A DNA stretch of 64,000 nt from Rhodamnia argentea (GCF_020921035.1 NC_063156.1:25778283-25842282); one strand, 5' to 3'; shown: positions 9,978 through 24,100, numbered from the stretch's first letter. Notes: generated by a model not told the origin, from the sequence alone. Program-made: numbers and translations.

Positions 9978-10039
9978 GTTCCCGCCAATACACAATCCGC
10001 ACCGGCAACATTTGCCGGGACGCTCCGTCAAATTCCCGC
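9978..10039 (+). promoter_or_regulatory. E2F-like sites upstream of MSH6
   Basis: TTTGCCGG (10011-10018) and ATTCCCGC (10032-10039) match the plant E2F consensus WTTSSCSS. GTTCCCGCC (9978-9986) is one base off. They lie 118-180 bases before the MSH6 ATG. E2F drives replication and repair genes at G1/S, which is a plausible control for a mismatch-repair gene. Function is inferred. Confidence 0.45.
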
Positions 10040-10109
10040 CACGACTCTCTCTCTGTCTCCTTTTTTCTCTTCCTGTGTGAACTGCAGAGATCAACGTAGC
10101 TCAACTCAA

Positions 10110-10124
10110 ACACACACACACACA

Positions 10125-10154
<30 letters not shown>
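10110..10154. repeat. Compound (AC)n/(CT)n microsatellite in the MSH6 leader
   Basis: An AC run is followed directly by a CT run, and the array ends just before the MSH6 ATG at 10157. It is probably polymorphic. It lies within or next to the 5' UTR. Confidence 0.85.
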
Positions 10155-10155
<1 letters not shown>

Positions 10156-10156
10156 C

Positions 10157-13100
10157 ATGGCCCCAACTCGCCGCCAGAGCAATGGCAGATCGCCGCTCGT
10201 CAACAAGCAGTTCCAGATCACTTCCTTCTTCTCCACCAAACCCGGCTCCTCCACTCCCTCTCCTCTCCAGAACCCCAATTCCACTCTCGGCCCCAACCCT
10301 AACCCTCGCGACCCCTCCGATCCCGACGACAGCCCCAGCCCCAGCCCCAGCCCCAGCCCTGCCACTCCTTCCCCTGTTCAATTCAATCATCGGAAGAAGA
10401 CGCCTCTCGTCATCCCCTCGGCCCCCGCCACTCCGAAGCCCTACGGCCGAGAAGTCCTGAGCAAAAGGGTCAGGGTGTACTGGCCGCTGGACAAGGCCTG
10501 GTACGAGGGCTGCGTCAAGTCGTTCGACGAGGGGAGCGGCAAGCACCTGGTCCAGTACGACGATGCCGAGGAGGAGTTGCTGGATTTGGGGAAGGAGAAG
10601 ATTGAGTGGGTTAAAGAGAATGCGAAGAAGTTGAAGCGGTTACGGCGTGGGGGTGGTACGGTCTCGGAGAAGGTAGTGGAGGATGTGGAAAGTGATGAGG
10701 GCGGTAAAGATTGGGAGGATGATACGAGCGATGAAGATTGGGGAAAAAGCGCGGAGAAAAAGATGGTGGAGGATACTGAGGACGAGGATATGGAGGCGGG
10801 GTTCACCGACGAGGAGGAAGCGGGTGAAAAGAGCAGTGGTGGTAAGTCCCACTCGAGGAAGAGGAAGGTCAGTGAAGGAAGCGAGTCAATGTCTGCTAAG
10901 AAGAACAAGAGCAGTAGTGGTGTTTGCAATGACGGGTCGAAAGTCTCGGTGGTGGTTTCAGGGAATAAGTTTACTTGTAAGTATAGAGTTATGTTGACTT
11001 CACGCTTCTCATGGGTGATAGTGCTCTTGAAGGGTTTGTAGATCGTGGAATTGATGAGATAGTAACAATGAACCGTCCATAGGAGCACATAAATTTCTCA
11101 CAGTATAAAAATTTATCCTGCTACCACGTCAGCTAATTCAGGTCTGCTAGTCCTCTACCATCACTAAGAAGCACTTTATATCCAATATATGCCAACGGTA
11201 TTCTTTTCCAGCTTAAAGAGAATAACCTCGTTACATGGAATCCTGATTACCTGGTTCTATTAAGTATTCAAATGTTTTCCCTCTTCTTCTAATCTATACG
11301 AGTGTCTTGATTAGAGCAGCTGGAACCTTTGTATAGTGAAATTTCACATTATTGGTTGTTCATGGTGATGACGTTTTTCAGGTTCCTTTGAATGTACCTG
11401 TCATGGATATCACTACTTCTGTTTTTTGCTGTCTCTTCAACATGTTGAGGTGTTTTCTTTTTATGTTACTTATTTGATGCAATTGAGAACTATGCCAGTC
11501 GTATTGGTTGATTTAATCAATTGCCTCTAACAAGCTGTTAGGTTTGAAGTTAAGTAACCATATATGCCGATTATTAGCTATATTACTTATGCAGCAATCT
11601 TTTTAACTCCAGCATGCTCTACCATAGCCCAGAAAACCACTAATGGTCTCAGTTCTTCCTTGCCAACTGATGCTTCAGAAAGGTTTAGTATCCGGGAATC
11701 TGAAAAGCTGCACTTTCTTGGACAGTAAGTCTTTGCCAAAACCCCCTTTTTCAAGTTTATTAAAGCATCCACTTTATTCTGTATCGGACATGTGATAGGA
11801 AGCTGGAAAGAGCTTTTGTTGATAGTGGTATTTGATGCATTCTGTCTTTAGGTTGTTTCTCCTTGGTAAGGTATAGATAGAAGAAATCCTATGGGTGCAA
11901 GATCGAGGAAATAGAAAATTATTTGTCACAATAATGCCGAAATCTGTTTGCACCTTTCCTTGATGGAGTTTAAACTTAACTTCTTACGAACTCCGTCCTA
12001 ACTCATTTTGACCTTGAAACAGAGAACGGAGGGACGCAAAAAGAAGACAACCGGGGGATACAGATTTTGATCCTAGGACTCTTTATTTACCTCCTGATTT
12101 CCTCAAGAGTTTATCAGGTGGCCAGGTATATGACATGTTGCACATAGGAGCTGCTACACTTTCTTTTACCTTAATTCCTTTTTTATTTTGGCCAGCATTC
12201 TTTTACCATACTTCCATCGTTTACTTTTTTGATTATGTGCCTGGTAATCATGCAGAGGCAATGGTGGGAGTTTAAGTCAAAGCATATGGACAAAGTCTTA
12301 TTTTTCAAGGTATGCAAGCCATTAATTATCAAAGTTAGCAGTATAATTAGAAAATGAACATTCTCTTTGCTGGAGCAGATGGGAAAATTTTATGAACTTT
12401 TCGAAATGGATGCACATGTTGGAGCAAAGGAGCTTGATTTACAGTACATGAAGGTAGAGATTGTTTAACTGCTCATTCCTTATTGTCTTATTAGATGCTG
12501 TACTGTTTGTTATTTTCCAGTAATACTATATCTGATATTAAACAAACTACTGAATCAGGGCGAGCAACCGCACTGTGGGTTTCCAGAAAAGAACTTCTCA
12601 ATGAATGTGGAGAAATTGGCCAGAAAGGTTTCTTTATTCTGCATATAGTGTATTGTTGAAGTTTCTGGTGATTAAGTTCTCAAGCCATGGACAATGATTT
12701 TTATTTGAAGTTCTGTCGCTAAGCAGGGTTATCGAGTTCTTGTTGTCGAGCAGACGGAAACACCTGAACAACTTGAGCTTCGCCGGAAGGAAAAAGGTTC
12801 AAAAGATAAGGTTGCGTGTCCACTGCTGAAATAATGCATTCTGTTGTTTCCATTGGCTAGAGTTTGTTTAATTATGCCATCTCAGCTACGAAGAGGTTAA
12901 TCAGATAGTTATTCGAGCTCCTAATTGGTGGCTGATTCTTTTTCACTGATGAAGACGTCCAAGCATAACCTTATGCTGTGGTTGACTACTTTGAATTGCG
13001 AGCATGAATAGTTTTGTATATATGTCCTCAGTATAATGCGCTCTCTTAATGAGATTAAATGGTTTTCTACAGTGTTCCCTGGTAAGATAACTGTCATCAG

Positions 13101-16100
13101 TCAAAGCACATGTGCTTTGTTCTTGTATGGGTGCATTTTTTTTGGGCAGTTACATTCATTAAGGAAGCAATTCCCCATTTGAGATCCTGCTAGATTACTC
13201 AATGTGACAAACAAATGGTGGAAACTGTCACAGTTGGATGGATGATGGTCTGTTCACATTTTTACAGGTTGTGAAACGTGAAATATGTGCAGTGATCACA
13301 AAAGGAACTCTGACTGATGGAGAAATGCTTTCTGCAAATCCTGAAGGTTCTTACCTGATGGCAGTGACTGAAAGCTGTCAAATTCTTGCAGACCAAAAGG
13401 CAGAGCGGACTCTTGGCGTGTGTTTGGTGGATGCTGCTACTAGCAGGATTACTCTTGGTCAGGTTGCCTCCATTTGCTTAAACTCTTTTTGTTCCTTCAG
13501 TGATGGTGTCTCTGTGCAGATTTTCCTTTTGACTTTGCAAGCACAGAATATGTTCAGGATATGGATGGCTACTGACATGGCTGGCTGTGCTTTTTTTTTT
13601 TAAATAAAATGGAAGGCCATCTATGAAATTTAGTGTATGAGAATGATAATTAGCTTCCGTTTGGTTGTAATTCCGCTTGTCTGCCTGTGACCTAACCTAT
13701 TGCTGTGTCCCACATGATGGGCAAAGAGGAAGGGCATGGAAGGTCTCTTGTAGCCATTCTTTGAGTTTTGAACAGTAGAAGTGAATAATAACAAACTGAT
13801 CAAAGCGTTTGGCACTGCATGATGACTAACAATAAATGGGAGCTTAATAAGGGAAAAAAACCTGTCATCTGTGCATCATTGACTTTATTAACAGATCCAG
13901 AATCTTTCCACCCACTTTTTAATTCCATCTCAGATTAGGATTTTAAGTTCTGGTGAATGACTATTACCTCTAGAAGCAGGGTTCGTTTGTTTGACACAAT
14001 CTTTTGGGAATTCTGTTATCTCAAAACGCATATCTTCTGCTTGATTAGTATTATCTTTTTCGTTCATTAATTGAATTTTGGAAGGGATTCAGCACAACAA
14101 TAGCTGATGAGTTGGAGTTTTAGGCCAAAGATTGTCGCTGACCTTACTTGAAGGTGTATTTCTCCATGTATGAAGTTGCCATTTTTGGATCATTCAATAA
14201 AGTGATTGGCTATCTGTAGTCTTTTTAGATTTGTCGTACCTACAGGTATGGTGTAGAACTATGCCGTGGTTTGTTGCGTGATTCATGTGCTTCTCTTTTC
14301 AGTTCAGAGATGATTCAGAGTGCAGTGCTTTATGCTGTCTGCTATCTGAACTACGCCCAGTAGAAATTGTTAAACCCACTAAAGGGTTAAGTGCTGCAAC
14401 TGAGAGGGTTTTGCTTACTCATACACGAAATCCTTTGGTGAATGAACTGGTTCCAGTCTTAGAATTTTGGGATGCAGAGAAGACTGTTCATGAACTAAGG
14501 ACCATTTATAAGAGTATCAGTGCTCGATCATCGTCCGCAAGTTCAGATGAAACAGATATTGAGACTGCTGCTTGTCATTTGAAAGATGATGACTTGGATA
14601 ACCTCCCAGAATTTTTGTCTGAGTTGGTGAATTCTGGTGAGAATCGGAATCTTTCTTTGTCAGCCCTTGGAGGTGCCATTTATTATCTGAAACAAGCTTT
14701 CCTGGATGAGACATTGCTTAAATTTGCAAAATTTGAGTCACTTTCATGTTCTGGATTCGGTGATGTTGCTCAAAAGCATATGATTCTTGATGCTGCTGCA
14801 TTGGAGAACCTTGAGGTTTTTGAGAATGGCAGAAATGGAGGGTCTTCAGGGACACTTTATGCACAACTGGACCACTGTGTGACCGCATTTGGGAAGAGGC
14901 TTCTTAAAACATGGCTAGCAAGACCTTTATATCATCAGGAAGCAATTAAAGAGCGCCAAGATGCCATAGCAGATCTTAAGGTAAGTTCTTGATACCAGTA
15001 TTGGTGTTTGATCCCTTTCCAGATAACAAATTGTGGGAACCTTCATTCTTTTGTATATGAGAATTAATTTTGACCCTTTACCTGTTATAAATGAGTAAGG
15101 TGTTGTGGACATCTTTACTTAGTCTCCTTGTTGCATATCTCTTTGCTTACTCCGCGACATCTTTTGCTTCTTTGGAATCTTTGATTCTTGGTTGACATTT
15201 AGTATGGCAATATCTTGACATTTTATCCGACCCACTTCTACAGAGGTCTGCATCTTATGAAACTTCCTGTGGGATGAAACTTTTCTTTTTGATCTCTCTC
15301 CCTCCTCCACTCCATAAAACCCCAAAAAGTAGTAATAAATAATAATATAAAGACACTTAAATAATAATAAAAAAATCTCTATACAACAGGAAAAAGGAGG
15401 AATTCTGTGAAGTAGTAAATGTTGATTCGCCACTTGTCTGCTATCAGCAAACTAGTGATAAGAGCAGTTTCTTCCCTTTTTTGTCAAATAACCAGTCATC
15501 CGTTATCTTAGATTTATCCTATAAATATTGACTGGATTGGGAGGGGTGCTAATTCCATAGCTGCCTTTTCACTATATAGGGTGGGTGCTTTTCATGCATA
15601 TAAAGAAGGGATTACTTTCCGATGTATCTCTTGTTTGTATCATGTGGCTTAAGTTGGACATAAGCGGATTTTTATTTGTTCTAACCTTTTTTTTTTTTTT
15701 TGCTTTTTTCTTGGTGTCGGTTACTATGCTGCAGGGAGAAAATCAACCCTTCACATTGGATTTTCGGAAAGTGTTGTTGAGGCTTCCAGACATGGAGCGC
15801 TTGCTTGCACGCGTTTTCTCTAGCAGGTAAAGTTTTCAGATGATGCGGTGACACATTTTAATCCGAATTACTGTCAACCTGCATGACTTCAGTTCGTTAT
15901 ATAACTTGTTTTCATGTCCTTTGCAGTGAAGCTTGTGGAAGAAATGCAAATAAAGTAATCCTCTATGAAGATGCAGCAAAAAAACAGCTGCAAGAATTTA
16001 TATCTGCTTTACGTGGCTGTGAATTATTGGTCGAGGGACTTTCTTCTCTTGGTGTTATATTGGAGAACGTTGAGTCAAGACAACTGGTTCATTTGTTAAC

Positions 16101-19100
16101 ACCTGGTACCAGCTTGAAAATTCTCATTTTATTACGAAAAGAATTTTGGCATCTCATCTGTTAATCTTCATGCAGGGAAGGGTCTCCCGGAGGTCAGTTC
16201 AATTCTGAAGCAATTTAAGGATGCCTTTCATTGGGTTGAAGCCAGTAATTCAGGGCGAATCATACCTCGTGAAGGAGTTGATATGGAATATGACTCTGCC
16301 TGTAATAAAATCAAGGAAATTGAGTCTAATTTGATGAAACACCTCAAGAAGCAAAGGAAATTACTTGGGGAGACTTCAGTAAGAATCTGGAGAGCACTTT
16401 TAGAATTAGTTTCTTTTAATCTACCTCATCGGTTGAATGTCCAAAAGACAAGCTTCTCTTCAATGTTTGAATGCAGATAACTTATGTCAATATTGGGAAA
16501 GAGGCATACCTACTTGAAGTGCCTGAAAGTTTACGTGGAAAAGTTCCTCATGATTATGAACTGCGTTCATCTAAGAAGGTAACAGCCTTTGTTGCTGAGC
16601 ATGCTGAACTTTCGTTTGTTTTATGTACATGCAGGAGGAATAATAGAATGAAGAATTTTACGATCACAGGTCAGGAATCATAAGGTCCTGACTTTAAGGA
16701 AGTTATACCAGTTTGGTTAGAATCCCGCATTGTGAACAGGGAAGGCCTTTAAGGGTGAATTGAAAATTTTAGTTAAACACATTTGAAAAGGTATTATAGC
16801 TCACTAAATCAGGTATGAAGGTTGGGCTGACAATTTCTGGCTCTAGTGACACGAATTTAATGCACATGACGTTTGTAGTATAGTTAAAAAAAATATTGTT
16901 TCTAATGATATGACTTGACACAATCCTGACTATGATACGTGAACACGAATCTCCAGCTGTGCCTTCTTCTAATACTACGGCGCTTTCCAAGTGATTGCTT
17001 GCACTGGTTGATGATCGGGTTCTTCTCTAACAACAAGCAAAACAAATATAATTTTCAGCATATTGCACTTTATCGTGCATCAGAGTTGAAGCCAGAGTTC
17101 CAGAGTATAATGTCAATTTTATTTTCTGAATGCGTACACTCCTCCCCTCTTTCTGGTGAAGTAGCAGTAGTCATTGTCACCTCCCTCCAATAAAGGACTG
17201 ATGTCTGCAATGAGATCATAATACAATAAGATCTTAAAGGATGTATTTGGGTAGAATTTAAGTCTTGCCTCCTTCATTCTTTGTTTTAACGATCCTAGAT
17301 ACTCTAGTTCATATTTGAAATGCTTCAACAATATAGTTTGTCTCTTGAAAGGAAAATAATTAAGCCTCACAAGCCTCTCACAAACAGGAACTTGCAATGT
17401 AACAATCTGCTCCATTGCATAATCCATCTATGTTGTCTTTTTTGGTTCCTAAATACCAATAAGAGTGATGTTTCAACTTGAAAATGAGTACTATTCACCT
17501 ATAAATGGAAAAAAAAATTGTGAGTGAAGTTGGACCTCAAGAAATGTGATTTTTTTTTCACCTTTCAAAAAATGAAAAGTTATGAGTGAAATTTCAACTA
17601 TAACAGGATGACTCCCCAGAATCTAGATATTTGCATAAGAGTAGGTGAACATGATTTGCATAGTCTGAATTGCTAATCTTATTAAATGATATCAAGACCT
17701 GGAACACTGTGGAACATCTGCATTTCTATTGTATTCTGCAGGTTTTATGATTATCTATATGTTTTTCTGTTTGGCACACTGCACTGTACATTTCATGTTT
17801 TTGGTTGACTAATAATATGTTGTTTGTGCTTGTGAATTCGTTTGCCTGACTCTTTGGAACATGCAGGGTTTCTTTAGATATTGGACCCCCAAAATTAAGA
17901 AGCTTGTAAGCGAGCTCTCACAAGCTGAATCTGAAAAGGAGTCTGCGCTGAAGAGTATTTTGCATAGACTAATTAGACGCTTCTGTGAGCATCAAGACAA
18001 GTGGAGGCAACTAATTTCTTCAACTGCAGGTTTATAGATACTAGTATGCTTTGAGGATGTTTGATTTGTGTTGCATGTATTGTTCATCTGCAAAATTTTG
18101 TTTTTACAACATTCTCCAATCAAGGTCATCCTTGTGATTTTGAAAGGGAGGCGCAATGAATGTCGTTTCATTTGTCTATTTATACTTGTGGAGCAATGTT
18201 GAAATTGTTTGTTGCATGTTGCAGAGATCGATGTTCTGATCAGCTTGGCAATTGCGAGTGACTATTATGAAGGACCAGCATGTCGTCCGGTTTTCAAAGT
18301 CTCTTCTGATTCGAGTAAAGAGCCATGCTTGTCTGCCAAGGGCCTAGGGCATCCTATCCTTAGAAGTGATTCCTTGGGCAAAGGTACCTTTGTCCCCAAT
18401 GACGTCAATGTTGGTGGTTCCGCTAATGCTAGCTTTATCCTTCTCACTGGTCCTAACATGGGTGGAAAATCAACCTTGCTCCGACAAGTTTGCTTGGCTG
18501 TAATTTTGGCACAGGTAGATTTCCGTGCTTTTGCTTTTTAAGTGTTTCATATTTCTATTCCTGAGAGGGTTTTCGACAGATTGGAGCAGATGTACCTGCT
18601 GAGAGTTTTCAATTGTCGCCTGTGGATCGAATTTTTGTCCGCATGGGTGCCAAGGATCATATTATGGCAGGGCAAAGTACATTTTTAACTGAGCTCTCCG
18701 AAACTGCATCAATGTTGGTATGACTTTTGAGCAAGAACTCATTTAGTGTTTCTCATTCTAGTTGCATGTTCCTCTTACATATGAGGTATGTTCCATGATA
18801 TTTTGATTTTAAGATGTACTCTATCTTGGATCGTGTGTGTAATTTTTTAGTTATCTTGCTTCATGACTTTCATTGCATGACCTCTACTTATCTTTGTTAC
18901 CGCACGTTTCACTTATTTTCTAGTTAATTCTGACTTTCAGCTGACTGAACTGCATTCTGCTGCCCAAAAAAATAAATGTTAGGATAGAAAAGAACCATGC
19001 AACTATATATTGAAGCTTATGTTTCTTAACTTGTCTACAGTCATCGGCAACTCACAATTCTTTGGTGGCATTGGATGAACTGGGACGCGGGACCTCGACC

Positions 19101-20295
19101 TCAGATGGACAGGCCATTGCGTAAGTGTTGGTGTCCCTCTAGAGGGTTACTGTTGCTTGTTTTTCCATGTCTCACATTTATGATCGGTGTTATTGAGAAA
19201 CATCTCGAATATGTTGACCAGATTTGTGTTGTTCTCCTATTGTATTGGCATGCAGGGAATCTGTCTTGGACCATTTCGTCCACAAAGTGCACTGCCTAGG
19301 AATGTTTTCTACTCATTATCACCATTTAGCTGTGAACTATAGGAATGATCCTGGGGTATGTCTGCTCTTCAATAGTTGATTTAGTTAATCATTATGGTGC
19401 TGTATAGAAGTGATAATTGAAACGCACATTCAACTAGGGTATAAGCACATACATTGATAATCAACTCAAGAGGGTTCTCTCAAGGTTGTGAATTGTCAAC
19501 TTGTTTGCTGATCATTGATGTCATATTTGTATATTGCCCTCTGGTGTTTTGTTCAGGTTTCACTTTGTCATATGGCATGCCAAGTGGGAGATGGAACTGA
19601 TGGCATAGAGGAGGTCACATTTCTTTATAGATTGACGCCTGGTCCATGCCCCAAAAGCTATGGAGTCAATGTTGCACGCTTAGCTGGTAAGTTAGTATAC
19701 TTTCCTCTGTTCGGTGTTTGGAGTTCTTATAGTTGATTTCAAAAGTTTATAGAGGCATAGTATTTGCCAAGAGGAATATTTAGTCACGCCTTCTGACTGT
19801 ATTTGTAAGATTTGCTCACTTTGGCACAAAGTTGTGGTTGCCACTGCAATGTGCATCTTTTTGGCTTGAAGGACGCTTCTTTGTGCAGTTAATGCACTAA
19901 GGGTGTGAGCTAGCATCAAGTAATCGGGCCACATTCCATGTCTCCCCTCTTTTTTGTCCTTGTTACTGGCATTTTCAATGAATGTTGCTCATGATCGTAT
20001 AGCTTTTGGACTCTGTGCACTGGTTCTTAGACCCTGCTTATTTGCAGGACTTCCTGAATCCATCCTTCAAAAAGCAGCTTCACGATCAAGAGAATTTGAG
20101 CATTCGTACGGTAGGCACAAAAAGGGATCTCCAAAGCATTCGTGCACCCAATTTTCAGAGGAGATGGCGCTCTTTATGCAGAAATTGATGAAACTTGTCA
20201 TGCAATCGAGTGACTCTGAATTATTCGATACCACGTGCATTGATTCCTTCGTCAAACTGCAACACGAGGCAAAATTACTCGTACGGCAACAGTGA
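10157..20295 (+). CDS. MSH6: DNA mismatch repair protein MSH6
   Basis: I assembled 20 coding exons, all GT-AG and in frame, giving 1310 aa: 10157-10976, 11595-11724, 12023-12125, 12256-12309, 12379-12453, 12559-12627, 12727-12810, 13268-13462, 14303-14980, 15735-15826, 15927-16105, 16176-16378, 16477-16578, 17867-18029, 18225-18514, 18580-18717, 19041-19120, 19256-19355, 19557-19686, 20048-20295. MSH6 pairs with MSH2 (MutS-alpha) in the nucleus and detects base mismatches and small loops. Visible parts: PIP box QFQITSFF (18-25) for PCNA, Tudor domain (about 97-152), an acidic/Lys-rich linker, the mismatch-wedge motif FYE (373-375), and the C-terminal ATPase with Walker [10 protein letters not shown] (1058-1066), Walker B LDE (1136-1138) and the FSTHYH signature. 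The length is close to Arabidopsis MSH6 (about 1324 aa). The acceptor of exon 2 could instead be at 11612, which would remove six residues. Nothing suggests loss of function. Confidence 0.95.
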
Positions 20296-20850
20296 CTTGA
20301 CAGAATTTATAGCTTCACCACGCACACGGAACTTCTGGTTCAAATTTTGGTAGTTCTTGGATATCTTGCACCCACCGAACCTTCGAATGTAAATTGATTA
20401 GTTGGCGATAAGCTCTGAAATTTTCATGGAGGCATTTTGCAGGTGTTGGGATTTAATGTATGTAATGAGCAATGCACAGCTTGCTCGCAGAAGAAGTTTC
20501 GTGTCGTCTGTGCGATGGATGTACACTACAGGACGGATCGAGATCGATTGCTTTTATCCCCCTGAATTGTATGATGTAAATGTGGAACACCGAAACCAAG
20601 TGGCTAATGGAATGGTTTGTGATTTTCGGAGTCAGAATTTGGCACATTGTATTTTTGAAAAGTCCGACGTAGAAATTACAAGTCTCCCTTATCGTTGAAC
20701 CCACATTGCATTTTCAAGTAACTTCAGACGAATTAGTGACACCTCGAAACGAATTAGCCTACTGAGAGATGCACAATCGAACTTGGAAACCGATCTCATT
20801 AACTGTAGCATTCTCCGATAGATAATCATCATCCTTTTCTCCTCCGCGGT
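20296..20850. other. MSH6 3' flank
   Basis: This is probable 3' UTR of MSH6, followed by spacer. A weak open frame (20402-20698) has no recognisable domain. Nothing else is seen before the SAR1 promoter. Confidence 0.5.
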
Positions 20851-20856
20851 CAGAAC

Positions 20857-20935
20857 TGGCATGGGCCGGGGAAAAGTCAACGAAAGTCAAAGCCCAATCG
20901 CTACTATGGGCCCATCGGCCCATTGCGGCCCACTA
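20857..20935 (+). promoter_or_regulatory. Site II (TGGGCC/GGCCCA) cluster in the SAR1 promoter
   Basis: At least four TGGGCC/GGCCCA-type motifs lie within about 80 bp, including a palindromic tgggccca. They are mixed with two GTCAA W-box-like cores and sit about 225-300 bp before the SAR1 ATG. Such clusters, bound by TCP factors, are common in promoters of housekeeping, translation and secretion genes. Function is inferred. Confidence 0.5.
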
Positions 20936-21158
20936 TAATTGTTTTCTGTCTCTCTCCCGAGAAAATGCATCGCCATCGTCACTGTTCTTAGGGTCCCAAT
21001 TTCAGTGCAATTTAATTTTCATTTGTCGTATTTTTGTATCGATGAATCCCGTCGCCGAGTTATAATCTGGCGGCGTGAATCCATCGGCGTCTGCTTCGAG
21101 GTAGACGATCTGGTTGGTCTCTCTCTCTCTCCTCCAAAGCCGTGCGAGCGTCGGAGCC

Positions 21159-24100
21159 ATGTTTCTGGTGGATTGGTTCTATGGCGTCTTGGCCTCGCTC
21201 GGTCTCTGGCAAAAGGAGGCCAAGATATTGTTCCTAGGGCTCGATAATGCCGGGAAGACCACGTTGCTTCACATGCTCAAAGATGAGGTCCCCTTCCGTT
21301 CTTTCTTATGTCGACTACAGATTTGTAATTGAGAGTTTTCTCTGGTAATGATGATTGTGATGATCTCTGATTTAGCAGAATTGATTGCCGACGCGTGATT
21401 AATCTGGAAGTCCTTGTGTTTGACGCTGTCTTTTGATTGGAGTCATTTTAGGCGAGTAACTTGAGCTGATGATAGGTTAACTCTAGGATGTGCTGTCTTG
21501 GATATCAATAACAAGGTTGGTTTTCGCCTCAGTTATTGATGGGATGCTTTTGATTGTTGAATTTTAGAGATTGGTTCAGCACCAGCCCACCCAGTACCCA
21601 ACCTCGGAAGAATTGAGTATTGGGAAAATCAAATTCAAAGCGTTTGATCTGGGAGGCCATCAGATTGCTCGCCGAGTGTGGAAAGACTATTATGCCAAGG
21701 TACACCGGATGCCAGTTGAGAATTTGTTTTGCACTTTTGGTACTTCAGTTGATTAAGAAGTGTGTGCACTGCAGTCCGCTCATAAGCTTTAATTGTTACC
21801 TTCAACTTAGTTTTTTACGCTGTAGGAGCTGAACCCACATTACTGCCTGGTTCTGTTGATGCTCCAATATTGTTTTATCTACTTTTGGTTTCCAGACTTG
21901 CTGTTGGCAGGCACTACTCCTTTTTTTGGTTGGGTGCAACTTTGATTACTGAGTTACATTCATCAAGTGATGGTCGCTTGTATTTGCTTTTCATATGCTT
22001 GGACCGAACAACCTGCAATTTTGTATTGTCCATGGGCCACTGCCTTTGGAAGTGAAATGTGAACATCATTGACACTGGTTGTTGTGGGTTATATTGTTAG
22101 TGCTTGTGTATATTTCTTCTGAACGTTTTTTAGAGGATGTTCTTAATGCGAGAAGATGAAGTGCCTTTGAATGGTAGTTTCTGCTTGGGGTTGTATATCC
22201 TATCACAAATTTTGTCCTTGTTTTAACCTTCTGCATAATTCATCTCTCCGTGTATTGCTGTTGTGAAGGCCCTTCTACACGTGTTCAATGATGCTTTCTA
22301 TAGTTTTCTAAAGCTCACATTGGTCCCTCTTTTGCAATCAGTTTCTCTACAGCACCCATTGTTCCAGCTCATTGTCCACCCTTTCCAAATGTGATTTCTA
22401 TGTTATGTATTGCCGTGTCTAAGGGCATATTGGTTGAGGTGATTTTTTTTTTTTTCATCAATCAAAACCCCTTCCCAAATTGTACAAGCTTCTTTCAAAG
22501 CATATGGCTTTCTGGATGAAGATAACAAATGGGTCTTATATATATCATATAATATAGTATCCCATGAGTGGATATATAGGCATCAAAATCTGCCGAATCA
22601 CTCATGTTATGATTTTCTACATTCTAGGTCTTTCCATTTCGTCATCCGGTTTATGTTCTTCATGTGGCATGTAGACCAAATGACTATGAAATTATGTCGA
22701 TACTTCCACATATTACAAGTTATGTGGGAGACATCTCTATATTTTCTTTGGAGAATCTTTTGAATTATTTAGTTGAGGGAAAACTCGTCGCTTTTTAGAT
22801 TTAAAAAGGGGGGTGGTGGGGTGGAATGACAAGAAGATATTGGAATATCAATTTGGAAGAGTTGATAGAAGTGGGAGTTCATTTTGGTCATGGTATTAAG
22901 AATGGAATCCTAGGATGGCAACTTATATTTCTGGCAAGCGTAAAGGTATTCATAGTACTAATGTTACTAAAACTGCCCGTTTTTATCAAAAGCTTGTCAT
23001 TTAGTTTTTGATGCCACAAGTGGGGGGAAAACATTTCCATTTGGAGGTATTTCCCCCCTTATGTTGTCCACACTTCTAGACCTTATGGTGGATAACATCT
23101 ATATCCTAGCAGTCTAGGGAACATCTTCTCTATTTTACCGGACAGAAGGCAATGGCTGTTGTGTGGAGTGGGCACCAATTGTAAGGATGCAAGATTAGAT
23201 GATAACGAGTGGACAATATCTTTGCAGAGAAACTATGGGTGCATAGGTGGTTAGGCCATGTGTTTAGAATCTTTAGAAGCTCGTTTGGATGAAGAATAAC
23301 TTACCAATTTAGTGACCAGAAGTTATTAGAAGACTGAAATATCACTTTTCTCTAGACTGAGATGGTGTATTCATGCAAGGCCTTAGCCCAAATTTTAGCA
23401 GTGTCTTGGTTATGGAACTGGTGTCCATGTCTGGATTAGGCGCACAACATACGTTTGCTTCTGTAGACCACCAAGTGCAAATAACATCATGTTTGGCTCA
23501 CCTAGCTTGGTTTTGGCTGGTGTCTCACTTGGTCCTTGTGGTTCGTGAGGCATTACATTGGATCAGAGTGTATCTATATAAATGGGCTTTCCTTGCTGTA
23601 AGAAAATGTTCTGTCACTGGGCATTTTAGTCGCGTTATGGAGTATACACAAGTGATATCGCACTTCGGAATTTGACTTGAGCGGCAAGGCAATAGCATAT
23701 AATGTGCTCTTGCATGGAATATTTTACCCTTCAAGTGAATACAAGGGTGACAATGTTCTTTATTCTATGCTGTGGATGGATTTGGAATCTTCAAATTGGT
23801 GGAGGGACAGCAAAGTTTGTCTAACTTTCCGCAGAATACAGATGGAAGAACTTCCCAATCTCACAATCATTTTCTTGTCTCTCTGAGATATTTAACTCGC
23901 ATGTACTTTCCATCAGTCAGAACTCGTGTACTTTTATTGTTTTCTCCTTACATAACGGTAGCAGTGCATTTGTTATGTGATTAATTTCTGCATTATGCAG
24001 GTGGATGCTGTGGTTTACCTTGTGGATGCCTATGACAAGGAAAGATTTGCAGAATCTAAGAAGGAACTAGATGCGCTTCTTTCTGATGAAGCCCTAGCCA

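Noticed and set aside
10106-11088. Long minus-strand frames over MSH6 exon 1
   Set aside because: They mirror the Pro/Ser- and Glu/Asp-rich MSH6 N-terminus and have no family features.
20402-20698. 98-codon frame after the MSH6 stop
   Set aside because: No family resemblance, and its position fits the MSH6 3' UTR.
23373-23675. 100-codon frame in SAR1 intron 2
   Set aside because: No domain, and no promoter or conserved splice structure. Treated as intron noise.
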